Origin: Flavobacterium sp.
GTDB lineage: Bacteria > Bacteroidota > Bacteroidia > Flavobacteriales > Flavobacteriaceae
Length of the DNA: 53,649 bases
Direction of reading: 5' to 3'
Assembly (NCBI RefSeq): GCF_017744675.1
Contig: NZ_JAGIAV010000001.1
Span: forward strand, 258,066-311,714
Position numbers and translations under genes: made by a program. The notes under the pieces are model-generated. The model saw only the letters and a program-made list of their open reading frames with translations, was not told where the DNA came from and searched no databases. Shown in pieces: positions 34,353-42,067 of the stretch; the stretch's first letter is position 1, and each line of letters begins with the position of its first letter.

Positions 34353-34508
34353 TTGTTTGTTTCGAGTTCATAAATTACAACGTTAAAACTTACAAAAACA
34401 CTGAATTGTTAACCCAAAAAATCGTTTTTTAACTCAATCAAATAAACTACGCGTCTTTTTATAGCAGAAAATGTATTTTTAATCTTACAACTTTAACATT
34501 ATAAGACT

Positions 34509-35123
34509 ATGAAAACCAAATTTTCTGTTATTTTAGCCCTTTTCGCATTTTGTTTCGCAAATGCTCAGCAAGACCAAGTTGACTCTGAAATGAACTCTGC
34601 AAAAGGCGTAACTTTTGAGAAAGGCGATATGTTTCTTGAAGGTTCAATCAAAATTAGTACAGGTGGCGACGCAGACTATTATGGCTTTAGCCCAAAGTTT
34701 GGCTATTTGTTAAATGATAAATTTGCAGTTGGAGCTAAACTAAATTATTCAAGCAATAAAATAGAAGCAACCGATGAAAAAACAAATGTGTTTGGAGTTG
34801 GTGCATTTGCTCGCTATTATTTTTTAGAATTAGACAAAAAACGTTTTAAAACTTACGCTGAAGTTGGTTTAGGTTATGGAAGAAATAAATACGAAAGTCC
34901 AACGGTAAGTGACACTAGCAATAGTATAACCGCCGATCTTAATGTTGGATTGAATTATTTTGTAACCAAAAATATTGCTGTGACTTTTGTTCTAGCAAAT
35001 GTGTTGGCTTACAACAGCGTTTCGCCAGAGAATGGCCCGTCATCTGATACTTTCCAGTTAAACATTAACTTGTTTGAAAATATCTTCGACCAGCCACAAT
35101 TCGGACTTCTGTATAGATTTTAA
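34509..35123 (+). CDS. Outer-membrane beta-barrel protein
   Basis: A 204-aa secreted protein, signal peptide ending FANAQ. Alternating short amphipathic strands (FAVGAKLNYSS, FGVGAFARYYFLEL, TYAEVGLGYGRN, SITADLNVGLNYFV) and a C-terminal LLYRF with terminal Phe indicate an 8- to 10-stranded outer-membrane barrel of the OmpW/OprF-like superfamily found widely in Bacteroidota. No enzymatic motif was seen. It is a single gene between two terminators, so it is its own transcription unit. The function is unknown. Confidence 0.8.
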   Translation: MKTKFSVILALFAFCFANAQQDQVDSEMNSAKGVTFEKGDMFLEGSIKISTGGDADYYGFSPKFGYLLNDKFAVGAKLNYSSNKIEATDEKTNVFGVGAFARYYFLELDKKRFKTYAEVGLGYGRNKYESPTVSDTSNSITADLNVGLNYFVTKNIAVTFVLANVLAYNSVSPENGPSSDTFQLNINLFENIFDQPQFGLLYRF

Positions 35124-35150
35124 TTTTTTTTTTTTGCGATTTAATAATCG

Positions 35151-35179
35151 AAAAGCTGTTTCAATTTGGAACAGCTTTT
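35151..35179 (+). terminator. Terminator behind the barrel protein
   Basis: AAAAGCTGTT pairs with AACAGCTTTT around a 9-base loop and is followed by T residues. Confidence 0.75.
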
Positions 35180-35205
35180 TTTATTTCTCTTAGTCTTTAC
35201 ATTTG

Positions 35206-35213
35206 TATCTTTG
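35206..35213 (+). promoter_or_regulatory. Candidate -7 box for the WYL regulator
   Basis: TATCTTTG lies 38 bases before the ATG at 35252. The -33 TTG is not evident. Confidence 0.4.
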
Positions 35214-35251
35214 ACTCTCTTAGTAACTCAGAACTTTAGAATCTTAAAAAA

Positions 35252-36211
35252 ATGCTTGACGAAACTCCAAAACGATTTGACCGTATTGTTGCCATTCTTA
35301 TTCAATTGCAATCTAAAAAGATTGTAAAGGCACAAGAATTAGCCGATCGTTTTGAGTGCAGTTTAAGAACTATCTATCGAGACATTAGAACTTTGGAAGC
35401 TTCTGGTGTTCCTATTTATAGTGAAGCTGGAGTTGGTTATGCTTTAATGGACGGATATCGTCTTCCACCAGTTATGTTTACGCGCGAAGAAGTGAGCAGT
35501 TTTATTGCCGCAGAAAAACTGATGCAGAAATTTACCGATCCTTCTTTGGGAACACATTATGCATCGGCGATGTACAAACTGAAATCGGTTTTAAGAAGCA
35601 ATGATAAAGATTACCTTTCGAACATCGAATCGAGAATTGTCATGCAGGAAGCAGAACCCATGTTTAATGAAAATTCGCCCAATACTTTGGCTGTTCTTTT
35701 TGAAGGAATTGCAGAGAAGAAACAGATTTTACTTTCTTATAAAACCTTTGGAAAAGATGAATTAACTGAGCGTAATTTGGAGCCAGTTGGCGTTTTTCAT
35801 GATAATAACAATTGGTATTTTCTTGGTTTCTGTCACTTGAGAAAAGATTACAGACAGTTTAGGGCCGACAGAATTCAAAACCTAAAAAAAACAGATTTAG
35901 ATTTTACAATCGAACATGATTCTCTGGAAACTTATTTGACCAAAACAGAAACAATTCCGACTGTAAAAGTCCGTCTTTTGGTAGAAAAGAAAATAGCCCG
36001 ATATCTAGCTTTCGATAGAAAATATCATGGTTTTGTTTCTGAAAAAGAAATCGGTGATAAATTAGAAATGACTTTTCTATGCCGAGATATAGAAAATGGT
36101 TTTCCTCGTTGGTTTTTAATGTTTGGCGATTATGCTGAAATTCTCGAACCCGAATCTTTAAAAACGAGAGTTTTAGAATTATTAGAAATCAATCGAAAAA
36201 GGCTTTTATAA
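35252..36211 (+). CDS. YafY-type HTH-WYL transcription regulator
   Basis: A 319-aa regulator. An N-terminal winged helix (RFDRIVAILIQLQ...LADRFECSLRTIYRDIRTLEASGVPI) is followed by a WYL domain (about 140-215; LEPVGVFHDNNNWYFLGFC, YRQFRADRIQNL) and a C-terminal WCX extension. WYL domains bind nucleic acid or nucleotide ligands and often control stress or repair genes. The convergent neighbour is a DinB-fold protein, and such pairs are common. Whether it regulates that gene cannot be told because the two converge and do not share a promoter. Confidence 0.88.
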   Translation: MLDETPKRFDRIVAILIQLQSKKIVKAQELADRFECSLRTIYRDIRTLEASGVPIYSEAGVGYALMDGYRLPPVMFTREEVSSFIAAEKLMQKFTDPSLGTHYASAMYKLKSVLRSNDKDYLSNIESRIVMQEAEPMFNENSPNTLAVLFEGIAEKKQILLSYKTFGKDELTERNLEPVGVFHDNNNWYFLGFCHLRKDYRQFRADRIQNLKKTDLDFTIEHDSLETYLTKTETIPTVKVRLLVEKKIARYLAFDRKYHGFVSEKEIGDKLEMTFLCRDIENGFPRWFLMFGDYAEILEPESLKTRVLELLEINRKRLL

Positions 36212-36215
36212 AAAA

Positions 36216-36245
36216 AACTCCTGAGAAAAATTATCCTCAGGAGTT
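36216..36245. terminator. Bidirectional terminator between convergent genes
   Basis: AACTCCTGAG pairs perfectly with CTCAGGAGTT around 10 bases, with A-run and T-run flanks usable on both strands. Confidence 0.8.
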
Positions 36246-36251
36246 CTTTAT

Positions 36252-36749
36252 TTATTTCTGTTTTATAACATTATAAAAATTATAATCGGTGTTTGAAGCA
36301 TCTGTAATTCCGATATTTCTTCCCATCGTTACAATTTGACCACGATGATAGGTACCATGATTGATAACCTGAATTAAATATTCAGAAATTGGCAATTCGC
36401 ACTCAAACCATGAATTAACGATTTTAACTTCTTTCATCAAATCTTCTTCCGATAAGGAGTTTATAAGATGTTTCAATTTTGTAGACGAATTTAATAATCC
36501 AGCAAATATTTCTTCTTTTGATAATTCGCTTTCCTCCTTCTTTTCAGACAATGAAGATTCGGAAATGACAGAAAACCAATATTCTTCAGTAGACCAGATA
36601 TGATCGAGTGTTTTCATAATAGTAGAAAAACTCGAAGGCATTTCTGCATAAAGCAATTCATCTGATTTCGGCGAAAGCCAATTTACAAATTGCTGATTTA
36701 CCCATAAATTATAATCTGCATAATTGGACATTATTCTTTTTAAACTCAT
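36252..36749 (-). CDS. DinB-fold protein 1
   Basis: A 165-aa four-helix-bundle protein of the DinB/YfiT superfamily. Putative metal ligands are the His in LDHIWSTEEYW and the HGTYHRGQIV pair near residues 136-140. Family members include thiol-dependent transferases and damage-induced proteins, but most are uncharacterised. It begins MSLKRIMSNYADYNLWVNQQ, which is typical. It lies 47 bases downstream of a second DinB-fold gene on the same strand. Confidence 0.85.
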   Translation of the reverse strand: MSLKRIMSNYADYNLWVNQQFVNWLSPKSDELLYAEMPSSFSTIMKTLDHIWSTEEYWFSVISESSLSEKKEESELSKEEIFAGLLNSSTKLKHLINSLSEEDLMKEVKIVNSWFECELPISEYLIQVINHGTYHRGQIVTMGRNIGITDASNTDYNFYNVIKQK

Positions 36750-36796
36750 AGTCTTGGTTTTTAGAATGTGATATTAAGATAGTAAAAAATTATCAA

Positions 36797-37276
36797 TTAT
36801 CTTTCCCAGAAAAATGGCGGTTGGATATTTAAAGCTCTTAAATACACATAAGCTTGTCCACGGTGATGCACTTCATTATCAATAAAATACAAGATATTCT
36901 GAATTACAGGAAATTCATATTGCCCAAAAAGGTTAAAAGTCTCACCAAAATCCTCTACAGATAATTGTTCCCAATATTTATTGATTTCTTCTGTAGCTTC
37001 ATCCCATTTTTCAAGATATTGTGCTTTAAAAATCAGTTTCTCTGCTCCTTCTGAAAATGGTGCCGTTTCTTTTGTTACAATTCCTTTTAAACCTGGAACT
37101 GCAATTGCCAAAAGCTCATCCACTAATTTTGAGAAAGGCCTCATACCGCCAATTGAAAACTCAAAAAAATCTTTCTCTGGAAAAAGTTCAATTAAACGAC
37201 GCGTAAGTGCTCTGTGCCCTTGCCAATGTTTCAATAAATCTTCTGAAGTAATAACTTGTGCTTCTAATGTTTTCAT
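36797..37276 (-). CDS. DinB-fold protein 2
   Basis: A 159-aa DinB/YfiT-superfamily member. It has the HWQGHRALTRRLIELFPE opening and VHHRGQAYVYLRAL near residue 136, which supplies the C-terminal metal-site His pair. It is only distantly similar to the neighbouring DinB protein, so this is an old duplication or an independent association. Probably first gene of a two-gene operon. The substrate is unknown. Confidence 0.85.
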   Translation of the reverse strand: MKTLEAQVITSEDLLKHWQGHRALTRRLIELFPEKDFFEFSIGGMRPFSKLVDELLAIAVPGLKGIVTKETAPFSEGAEKLIFKAQYLEKWDEATEEINKYWEQLSVEDFGETFNLFGQYEFPVIQNILYFIDNEVHHRGQAYVYLRALNIQPPFFWER

Positions 37277-37333
37277 GGTTTTAAAGTTTAAATATTTTTA
37301 ATACTTCAAAAGTAGAATGGGCCGGTGACAACA

Positions 37334-37386
37334 GTTTGTCAGCAGCAAAAAAATAATTTTTAAATTATTTTTTGCTGCTGACAAAC
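37334..37386. repeat. Near-perfect palindrome upstream of the DinB pair
   Basis: GTTTGTCAGCAGC plus an A-run (37334-37359) mirrors 37362-37386; arms of about 25 bases differ by one A/T. It lies in the 370-base divergent gap 37277-37646. Confidence 0.75.
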
Positions 37387-37537
37387 GTAGAGACGCACTG
37401 CTGTGCGTCTACACAAAGCATGTACAAAACAATGAGGATATACAGGGCGTTAGACGCACTGCAGTGCCCCTCTACAATTTATAATACACACAATTTTATT
37501 CAAATATTTTTTATGCCTATTGCAGTGCGTCCGTACA
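37387..37537. repeat. GACGCACTGCAGTGCGTC-type repeats, three copies
   Basis: A complete copy at 37387-37412 (AGACGCAC...GTGCGTCT arms) is followed by degenerate copies at 37449-37475 and about 37518-37537. They are spaced roughly 60-70 bases apart. No gene was seen here; the small reading frames reflect the repeats. Confidence 0.6.
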
Positions 37538-37609
37538 GAATAAACATGGCATAAAAAAACTTAGAACCTTAGCATCTCAGAATCTTAGCATCTTTAAAAA
37601 AATCCTTTG

Positions 37610-37617
37610 TACCTTTG
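37610..37617 (+). promoter_or_regulatory. Candidate -7 box for thiL
   Basis: TACCTTTG lies 30 bases before the thiL ATG, in a leader of repeated CTTTG/CCTTAG words. A correctly spaced TTG was not found. Confidence 0.4.
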
Positions 37618-37646
37618 CACCTTAATAACTTTGGAACTTTACAGAA

Positions 37647-38693
37647 ATGATTGAAGATAAAAATCAGCAGAGAACTAGTATAGCGCAATTAGGCGAATTC
37701 GGTTTAATTGATCATTTAACCAAAAACTTTGATGTTACTCAAGAGTCTACTTTAAAAAGTATTGGCGACGATGCTGCTGTTCTTGATTTTAAAGACAAAA
37801 AAGCAGTAGTTTCGACCGATTTATTAATTGAAGGTGTTCATTTTGATTTGGCCTACATGCCATTGAAGCATTTAGGCTACAAAGCAGTTGTAGTAAATGT
37901 TTCTGACATTTGTGCCATGAATGCAAAACCGACACAAATTACAGTTTCGGTTGCCGTTTCAAATCGTTTTCCGCTTGAGGCTTTAGAAGAATTGTTTGCA
38001 GGAATTACGCTTGCTGCAAAAGAATACAAAGTTGATGTTATTGGCGGAGACACAACCTCATCTCAAAAAGGCTTGATTATTAGCATTACCGCAATTGGAG
38101 AAGCTGATGAAAATGAGTTGGTTTACAGAAACGGGGCCAAACAAACCGATTTACTAGTGGTAACTGGAGATCTTGGTGCGGCTTATATGGGATTGCAGGT
38201 TTTGGAACGCGAAAAACAAGTTTTCCAAGTTAACCCAAACAATCAGCCCGATTTAGATCCTTATACTTATTTGGTAGAACGCCAACTAAAACCTGAAGCG
38301 CGAAAAGATGTTCGAACTTTGCTTCATGCTTTAGAAATTAAACCAACGGCTATGATTGATATTTCAGACGGATTGTCTTCTGAAATTATTCATATCTGCA
38401 AACAATCTAAAGTAGGATGCAATTTGTATGAAGATAAATTGCCGCTAGATCCGCAGTTTATTTCTACTTGCGAAGAATTTAATATCGACAGTACAACCGT
38501 TGCTATAAATGGCGGCGAAGATTACGAACTTTTATTTACAATTGACATCAATGATTTTGACAAGATAAAAGGAAATCCGAATTTCTCTATTATCGGACAT
38601 ATGACGGAAGAAAATGAAGGAATACACCTTGTAACCCGCGCCAACACAAAAATTGCTTTAAAAGCACGCGGATGGGATGCTTTGACTGAATAA
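37647..38693 (+). CDS. thiL: Thiamine-monophosphate kinase
   Basis: A 348-aa ThiL that phosphorylates thiamine monophosphate to thiamine diphosphate. Diagnostic stretches are GDDAAVLDF, the VSTDLLIEGVHFD Mg/ATP region, GYKAVVVNVSDICAMNA and DVIGGDTTSS, plus IDISDGLSSEI near residue 235. The N-terminus is about 15 residues longer than in E. coli ThiL, as usual in Bacteroidota. It stands alone, without other thi genes. Confidence 0.96.
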   Translation: MIEDKNQQRTSIAQLGEFGLIDHLTKNFDVTQESTLKSIGDDAAVLDFKDKKAVVSTDLLIEGVHFDLAYMPLKHLGYKAVVVNVSDICAMNAKPTQITVSVAVSNRFPLEALEELFAGITLAAKEYKVDVIGGDTTSSQKGLIISITAIGEADENELVYRNGAKQTDLLVVTGDLGAAYMGLQVLEREKQVFQVNPNNQPDLDPYTYLVERQLKPEARKDVRTLLHALEIKPTAMIDISDGLSSEIIHICKQSKVGCNLYEDKLPLDPQFISTCEEFNIDSTTVAINGGEDYELLFTIDINDFDKIKGNPNFSIIGHMTEENEGIHLVTRANTKIALKARGWDALTE

Positions 38694-38705
38694 GGGAAAG
38701 AAATT

Positions 38706-38770
38706 CCAAATAAAAAATTCCAAATTCCAAGAACGCTATTAAAGCTTTGGAATTTGGAATTTTTTATTGG
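38706..38770. terminator. Bidirectional terminator between thiL and the response regulator
   Basis: 38706-38730 and 38747-38770 mirror each other over about 24 bases with one indel (AAAAAATTCCAAATTCCAA). They are flanked by A- and T-runs and lie between convergent genes. Confidence 0.75.
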
Positions 38771-38793
38771 TTTTTATTTTTTGGAATTTTATA

Positions 38794-39492
38794 CTAAAAG
38801 AGTCCCTTGCTTTTTGCTTCTTTTACCAAATCTAAATCAGAACCGCTTCTTATTTTCAGTAATTCTTTTAAATGTTTTTTTCGTTTTTCGATCGCATTTA
38901 AGGAAATCGGAATGTTTTGCAGCATTTCATGAATTGAAGTTCCTTTTGCCAGATGAACCAATAGCTGTTTATCGTACTGGTCAATCTCTATTGCATTGTG
39001 CGTTGATTGATTCAGCATTTTTAGAACCGACTGGCTGTAATATTTTTCATTTTTCATTACCATGTCAAAAGCCAAAAGCAATTCATCAAAAGTAAGATCA
39101 TTTTTGATAATCAATCCGTTGGGTTGAATTGTTCTTATAATGGTTTTTATTTTTAGCAATTCTGTATACATGGTAAGAAGAACAATCTTGCATGAAGGCA
39201 TTTTTTTCAAAAGCAATTTAGCAAGGTCTTCTCCAGAAAAAATCTCTTTTTCTTCGTAAGCAGGCATACTGATGTCTAAAAAAGCAATATCAAAATCTGG
39301 TGTATTTTCGTTTTCTATGATATCGTAGCCCGATCTGCAATCGTGTGCCTGCGAAATTAAAAACTCATATTTTTTTGGATTATATCGAGTTATGGCATTT
39401 TTGTATCCTTCAATAATAAACGGATGGTCGTCTACTATTAAAACATTCTTCTTAATTAATTGTGGAACTGAGGCTTTTAAATCAAATGTCAT
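38794..39492 (-). CDS. NarL/LuxR-type response regulator
   Basis: A 232-aa two-domain regulator. The receiver domain has the acidic pair Asp21-Asp22, phospho-acceptor Asp73 (AFLDISMP) and Lys130 (LIIKND). The C-terminal LuxR-type helix-turn-helix is short (LLVHLAKGTSIHEMLQNIPISLNAIEKRKKHLKELL). Its start overlaps the end of the kinase gene by 11 bases, so the pair is translationally coupled and is a two-component system. Target genes are unknown. It ends at the terminator shared with thiL. Confidence 0.92.
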   Translation of the reverse strand: MTFDLKASVPQLIKKNVLIVDDHPFIIEGYKNAITRYNPKKYEFLISQAHDCRSGYDIIENENTPDFDIAFLDISMPAYEEKEIFSGEDLAKLLLKKMPSCKIVLLTMYTELLKIKTIIRTIQPNGLIIKNDLTFDELLLAFDMVMKNEKYYSQSVLKMLNQSTHNAIEIDQYDKQLLVHLAKGTSIHEMLQNIPISLNAIEKRKKHLKELLKIRSGSDLDLVKEAKSKGLF

Positions 39493-41533
39493 TATTATGC
39501 AGGTTAGAGTTTGGGTCTATTGGGATGTTTATTGTGAGAGTGGTTCCTTCTCCCTTGGCAGATTTTATAGTAACTGTACCCTTACATTCTTTTGCTCTAT
39601 ATTCTATGTTTTGCAGACCAATTCCGTTTTTGGTTCTTTTGGTATTAAATCCAATTCCGTCATCTTCGATGATTAAAACCAAATTATTGCCTTCGTTTTT
39701 AAACTCTACTTTAATAATATCAGCATTCGCATATTTATTACAATTTTGGAGTCCTTCTTGAACAATTCTATACAAATTGATTTTTTCAATATTACTTATC
39801 AAATCCCATTTAATCTCAGGATCGAAAGACGTAATTAATTTCGAGCTATACGTATTTCTCTGATCTTCAAACAGTTTATTCAAAATCGAAACAAAATTAT
39901 TAATTAATTCTGATTTTTCTCTATTTAGGTCATGTGAAATTTCTCGAATATCCTGCTCAACATTTTTCAGTTCGGTCAAATACTTTTTTCTTTTAGAAAT
40001 CGCTTCGTCTTCGTCTAATTTTTCCAAACTGTCCAAACTTATTCTAATACCAAACATGCGGCCCAAAACGCCATCATGCAATTCTTGTGCTACTCTTTTC
40101 TTTTCTTTTATTCGTGTTAGCTCAATTTCATTCTGTTGCGAAATCATCAAATTGTAAATATCTTCATTGGCAATCTGCTGCTGCTGCTTAAAAATAAGTT
40201 CGCGGTTTTTGGCTTGCTGTGTTTTGTAAACATAAAAGAACAGTCCGATCAATGTACAAATGCTAAATACATAAATCAAGGTTTTATTCTTTTCCTCAAG
40301 ACTGGAATTTTGATCCTTTATTTCGTTGGTTTCGTACTCGATGCGAGAGAATTTTTCTCCCATTTTGCGTTCGGCCTTTAGCATTTGGTCATTAAGCTTA
40401 ATATATTCTCGAGAATATTTTGATGCATTTTCTGGATCAATAAGCGCTATTTGTTTAAGTACATCTAATGTGTTAGCTATTTGGTTAGATTTTCTTGACA
40501 AAATCAAAGCCTGATTACAATATTCAATGGCAACGAGAGTATCTTTTTTGTAAGCAAAATATTCAGACAAATGTAATTTACTTAACACGACTCCCGATTT
40601 AAGCCCAAGTGTATCTCGTATTTTTAGTGCATTATCAAACTCAACAAATAGATTTCCCGTTTCTCTTAATCTAAATTTAGAATAGGCCAAATTATCTAAA
40701 ATAATGGCATACAACTCCTTATTCTCTCTATATAAATTCTCTTCATCTAATGCTTTTTGAAAATAAATTTTTGCATTCCTGTAATTCCCTTTTTTTAAGT
40801 TAACATAACCAATATTATTTAGAGATGTTGCTTTCAATTGAAATTCTGTAGGAATGGATTTATCATCTAATATATTTAAAGCATTATAATGAAACTCAAA
40901 CGCCTTTTGGTATTCTTCACGTTCGTTATATAGAAGTCCTAATAAATTATAACAATCGTAAAGCAAATCATTTACATTTTTCTCCTGTTTTAAAATTCGT
41001 AATGCTTTAAAAACACTAATTTCACTTTCAAAATAATCTCCCCCGTTAAACTGAAGATTTCCTTTATTCAAAAATATCTTCGCTAAATTAATTTTATCGT
41101 TTATTTTTAAATATATTTTTTCTGCTTTGAAATAGTTCAAAAAAGCACTGTCAGATATTGATTTAGAAACATAGTAGTCTCCCAAATAACTATAAGCTTT
41201 TGCCATATTAACAGAGTCCTTAGAATTTATAGATCTTTCCAAAATTAGTTTGGTAGTCAGAAAATATTCCTTCCAGCCACTCATGTTATAATATCTGTTA
41301 GCAACTTTAAAAAGATTTACTTTATTGATAGAATCATCTTTTTGATCTAAAATTATTTCAAGGGCTTTCTTATTGTAGTTTTTTTTATATTCCAAGGACA
41401 GATTCACATCCTTAGCCTTAGATAGGTAAATAGCAAGACTATCTTTTTGCAAGTCTATATTTTTAGAATCTTTGTTATTGACACAACTCAAAACAAAGCA
41501 AAAAAGGAATAATATTATGCAATTTTTTTTCAA
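39482..41533 (-). CDS. TPR-containing sensor histidine kinase (HisKA_3)
   Basis: A 683-aa kinase. The N-terminal signal/lipobox is VLSC (Cys17), then five or more tetratricopeptide repeats (residues about 50-370) such as YNLLGLLYNEREEYQKAFEFHYNAL. A coiled coil and one membrane segment (TLIYVFSICTLIGLFFYVY, about 410-430) follow. A HisKA_3 dimerisation helix has His486 in ELHDGV, and the HATPase ends with GIGLQNIEYRA. The first codon is TTG at 41533: the next Met is far inside the TPR region and would lose the signal peptide. The sensor is therefore outside the cytoplasm, suggesting peptide or envelope sensing. Partner is the overlapping response regulator. Confidence 0.92.
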   Translation of the reverse strand: MKKNCIILFLFCFVLSCVNNKDSKNIDLQKDSLAIYLSKAKDVNLSLEYKKNYNKKALEIILDQKDDSINKVNLFKVANRYYNMSGWKEYFLTTKLILERSINSKDSVNMAKAYSYLGDYYVSKSISDSAFLNYFKAEKIYLKINDKINLAKIFLNKGNLQFNGGDYFESEISVFKALRILKQEKNVNDLLYDCYNLLGLLYNEREEYQKAFEFHYNALNILDDKSIPTEFQLKATSLNNIGYVNLKKGNYRNAKIYFQKALDEENLYRENKELYAIILDNLAYSKFRLRETGNLFVEFDNALKIRDTLGLKSGVVLSKLHLSEYFAYKKDTLVAIEYCNQALILSRKSNQIANTLDVLKQIALIDPENASKYSREYIKLNDQMLKAERKMGEKFSRIEYETNEIKDQNSSLEEKNKTLIYVFSICTLIGLFFYVYKTQQAKNRELIFKQQQQIANEDIYNLMISQQNEIELTRIKEKKRVAQELHDGVLGRMFGIRISLDSLEKLDEDEAISKRKKYLTELKNVEQDIREISHDLNREKSELINNFVSILNKLFEDQRNTYSSKLITSFDPEIKWDLISNIEKINLYRIVQEGLQNCNKYANADIIKVEFKNEGNNLVLIIEDDGIGFNTKRTKNGIGLQNIEYRAKECKGTVTIKSAKGEGTTLTINIPIDPNSNLHNNDI

Positions 41534-41552
41534 TATCGCTTAAGAGTTTTAC

Positions 41553-41578
41553 CAAAAATAGTAAAACTATAGACACAA
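41553..41578 (-). promoter_or_regulatory. Candidate promoter of the kinase operon
   Basis: Minus strand: TATTTTTG (41560-41553) with TTG at 41578-41576 after 15 bases. It lies between the preceding terminator hairpin and the TTG start at 41533. Confidence 0.45.
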
Positions 41579-41580
41579 AA

Positions 41581-41613
41581 AAAAGGCTGCCCTTTTTTGG
41601 ACAGCCTTTTTTT
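41581..41613 (-). terminator. Terminator behind the small secreted protein
   Basis: AAAAGGCTGCCC pairs with GGACAGCCTTTT with one mismatch and has A/T-run flanks on both sides. It separates the small gene from the kinase operon. Confidence 0.75.
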
Positions 41614-41631
41614 TGTCTATATCTATTTTTC

Positions 41632-41892
41632 TTAATCTAATTTTACAGTTACTCTTTTAAATTGACTATCTGCGGCAAAGCTACTTAAATGCTTAGAATT
41701 TATTTTTGCTTTATTTTCTAATGAGGCAAAATCAACTTTTTGTCTTCCCCCATTTGTAGCACCGCCACCTAAAACAGGAGGATTAATCTCCGTCATTGAA
41801 GCTGATAATTTATTAGAAACTTCTGGAGCTACAAAAGAAGTTGCTACTACTATTAAAGAAAATAATCCGATTGTTAAAGCTGTTTTTTTCAT
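41632..41892 (-). CDS. Small secreted protein
   Basis: 86 aa with a clear Sec signal peptide (MKKTALTIGLFSLIVVATSFVAP). The mature part is about 63 residues: a Gly-rich stretch GGGATNGG, then a charged tail ending RVTVKLD. There is no Cys or recognised domain. Similar tiny exported proteins are common but unnamed in Flavobacteriia. It has its own terminator and lies between a LytTR regulator and a TPR sensor kinase operon. A 9-bp direct-repeat pair lies 116-145 bases upstream. A link to either system is inference from position. Confidence 0.7.
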   Translation of the reverse strand: MKKTALTIGLFSLIVVATSFVAPEVSNKLSASMTEINPPVLGGGATNGGRQKVDFASLENKAKINSKHLSSFAADSQFKRVTVKLD

Positions 41893-42007
41893 GACCTGAG
41901 GTGTTAATGTTTGTATTAATTTTTGGAGATGATTCGCTGTTTGCGTGCGAATCAGAGTGTAAAACTAACACCAGTATGAAAAAAAGTTTATACAAAAAAT
42001 AGAGTTT

Positions 42008-42037
42008 ATAGTCAATCATACCCAATTGATAGTCAAT
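42008..42037. promoter_or_regulatory. 9-bp direct repeats with 12-bp spacer, LytTR-like site
   Basis: ATAGTCAAT occurs at 42008-42016 and 42029-42037 with exactly 12 bases between, and a weaker third copy ATAGCAAAT at 42040. LytTR proteins typically bind two 9-bp direct repeats 12-13 bp apart; the word matches 7 of 9 positions of the published-type consensus [TA][AC][CA]GTTN[AG][TG]. The site is 31 bases beyond the LytTR stop and upstream of the small secreted-protein gene. Confidence 0.5.
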
Positions 42038-42067
42038 GGATAGCAAATTGATGTAAATATCTAATTT

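Noticed and set aside
36252..37276. Toxin-antitoxin pair
   Set aside because: Both proteins carry DinB-fold metal-site His motifs and are too long; neither resembles an antitoxin.
37372..37554. 60-codon frame between the DinB genes and thiL
   Set aside because: It is composed of GACGCACTG-type repeats and A/T filler, so coding is unlikely.
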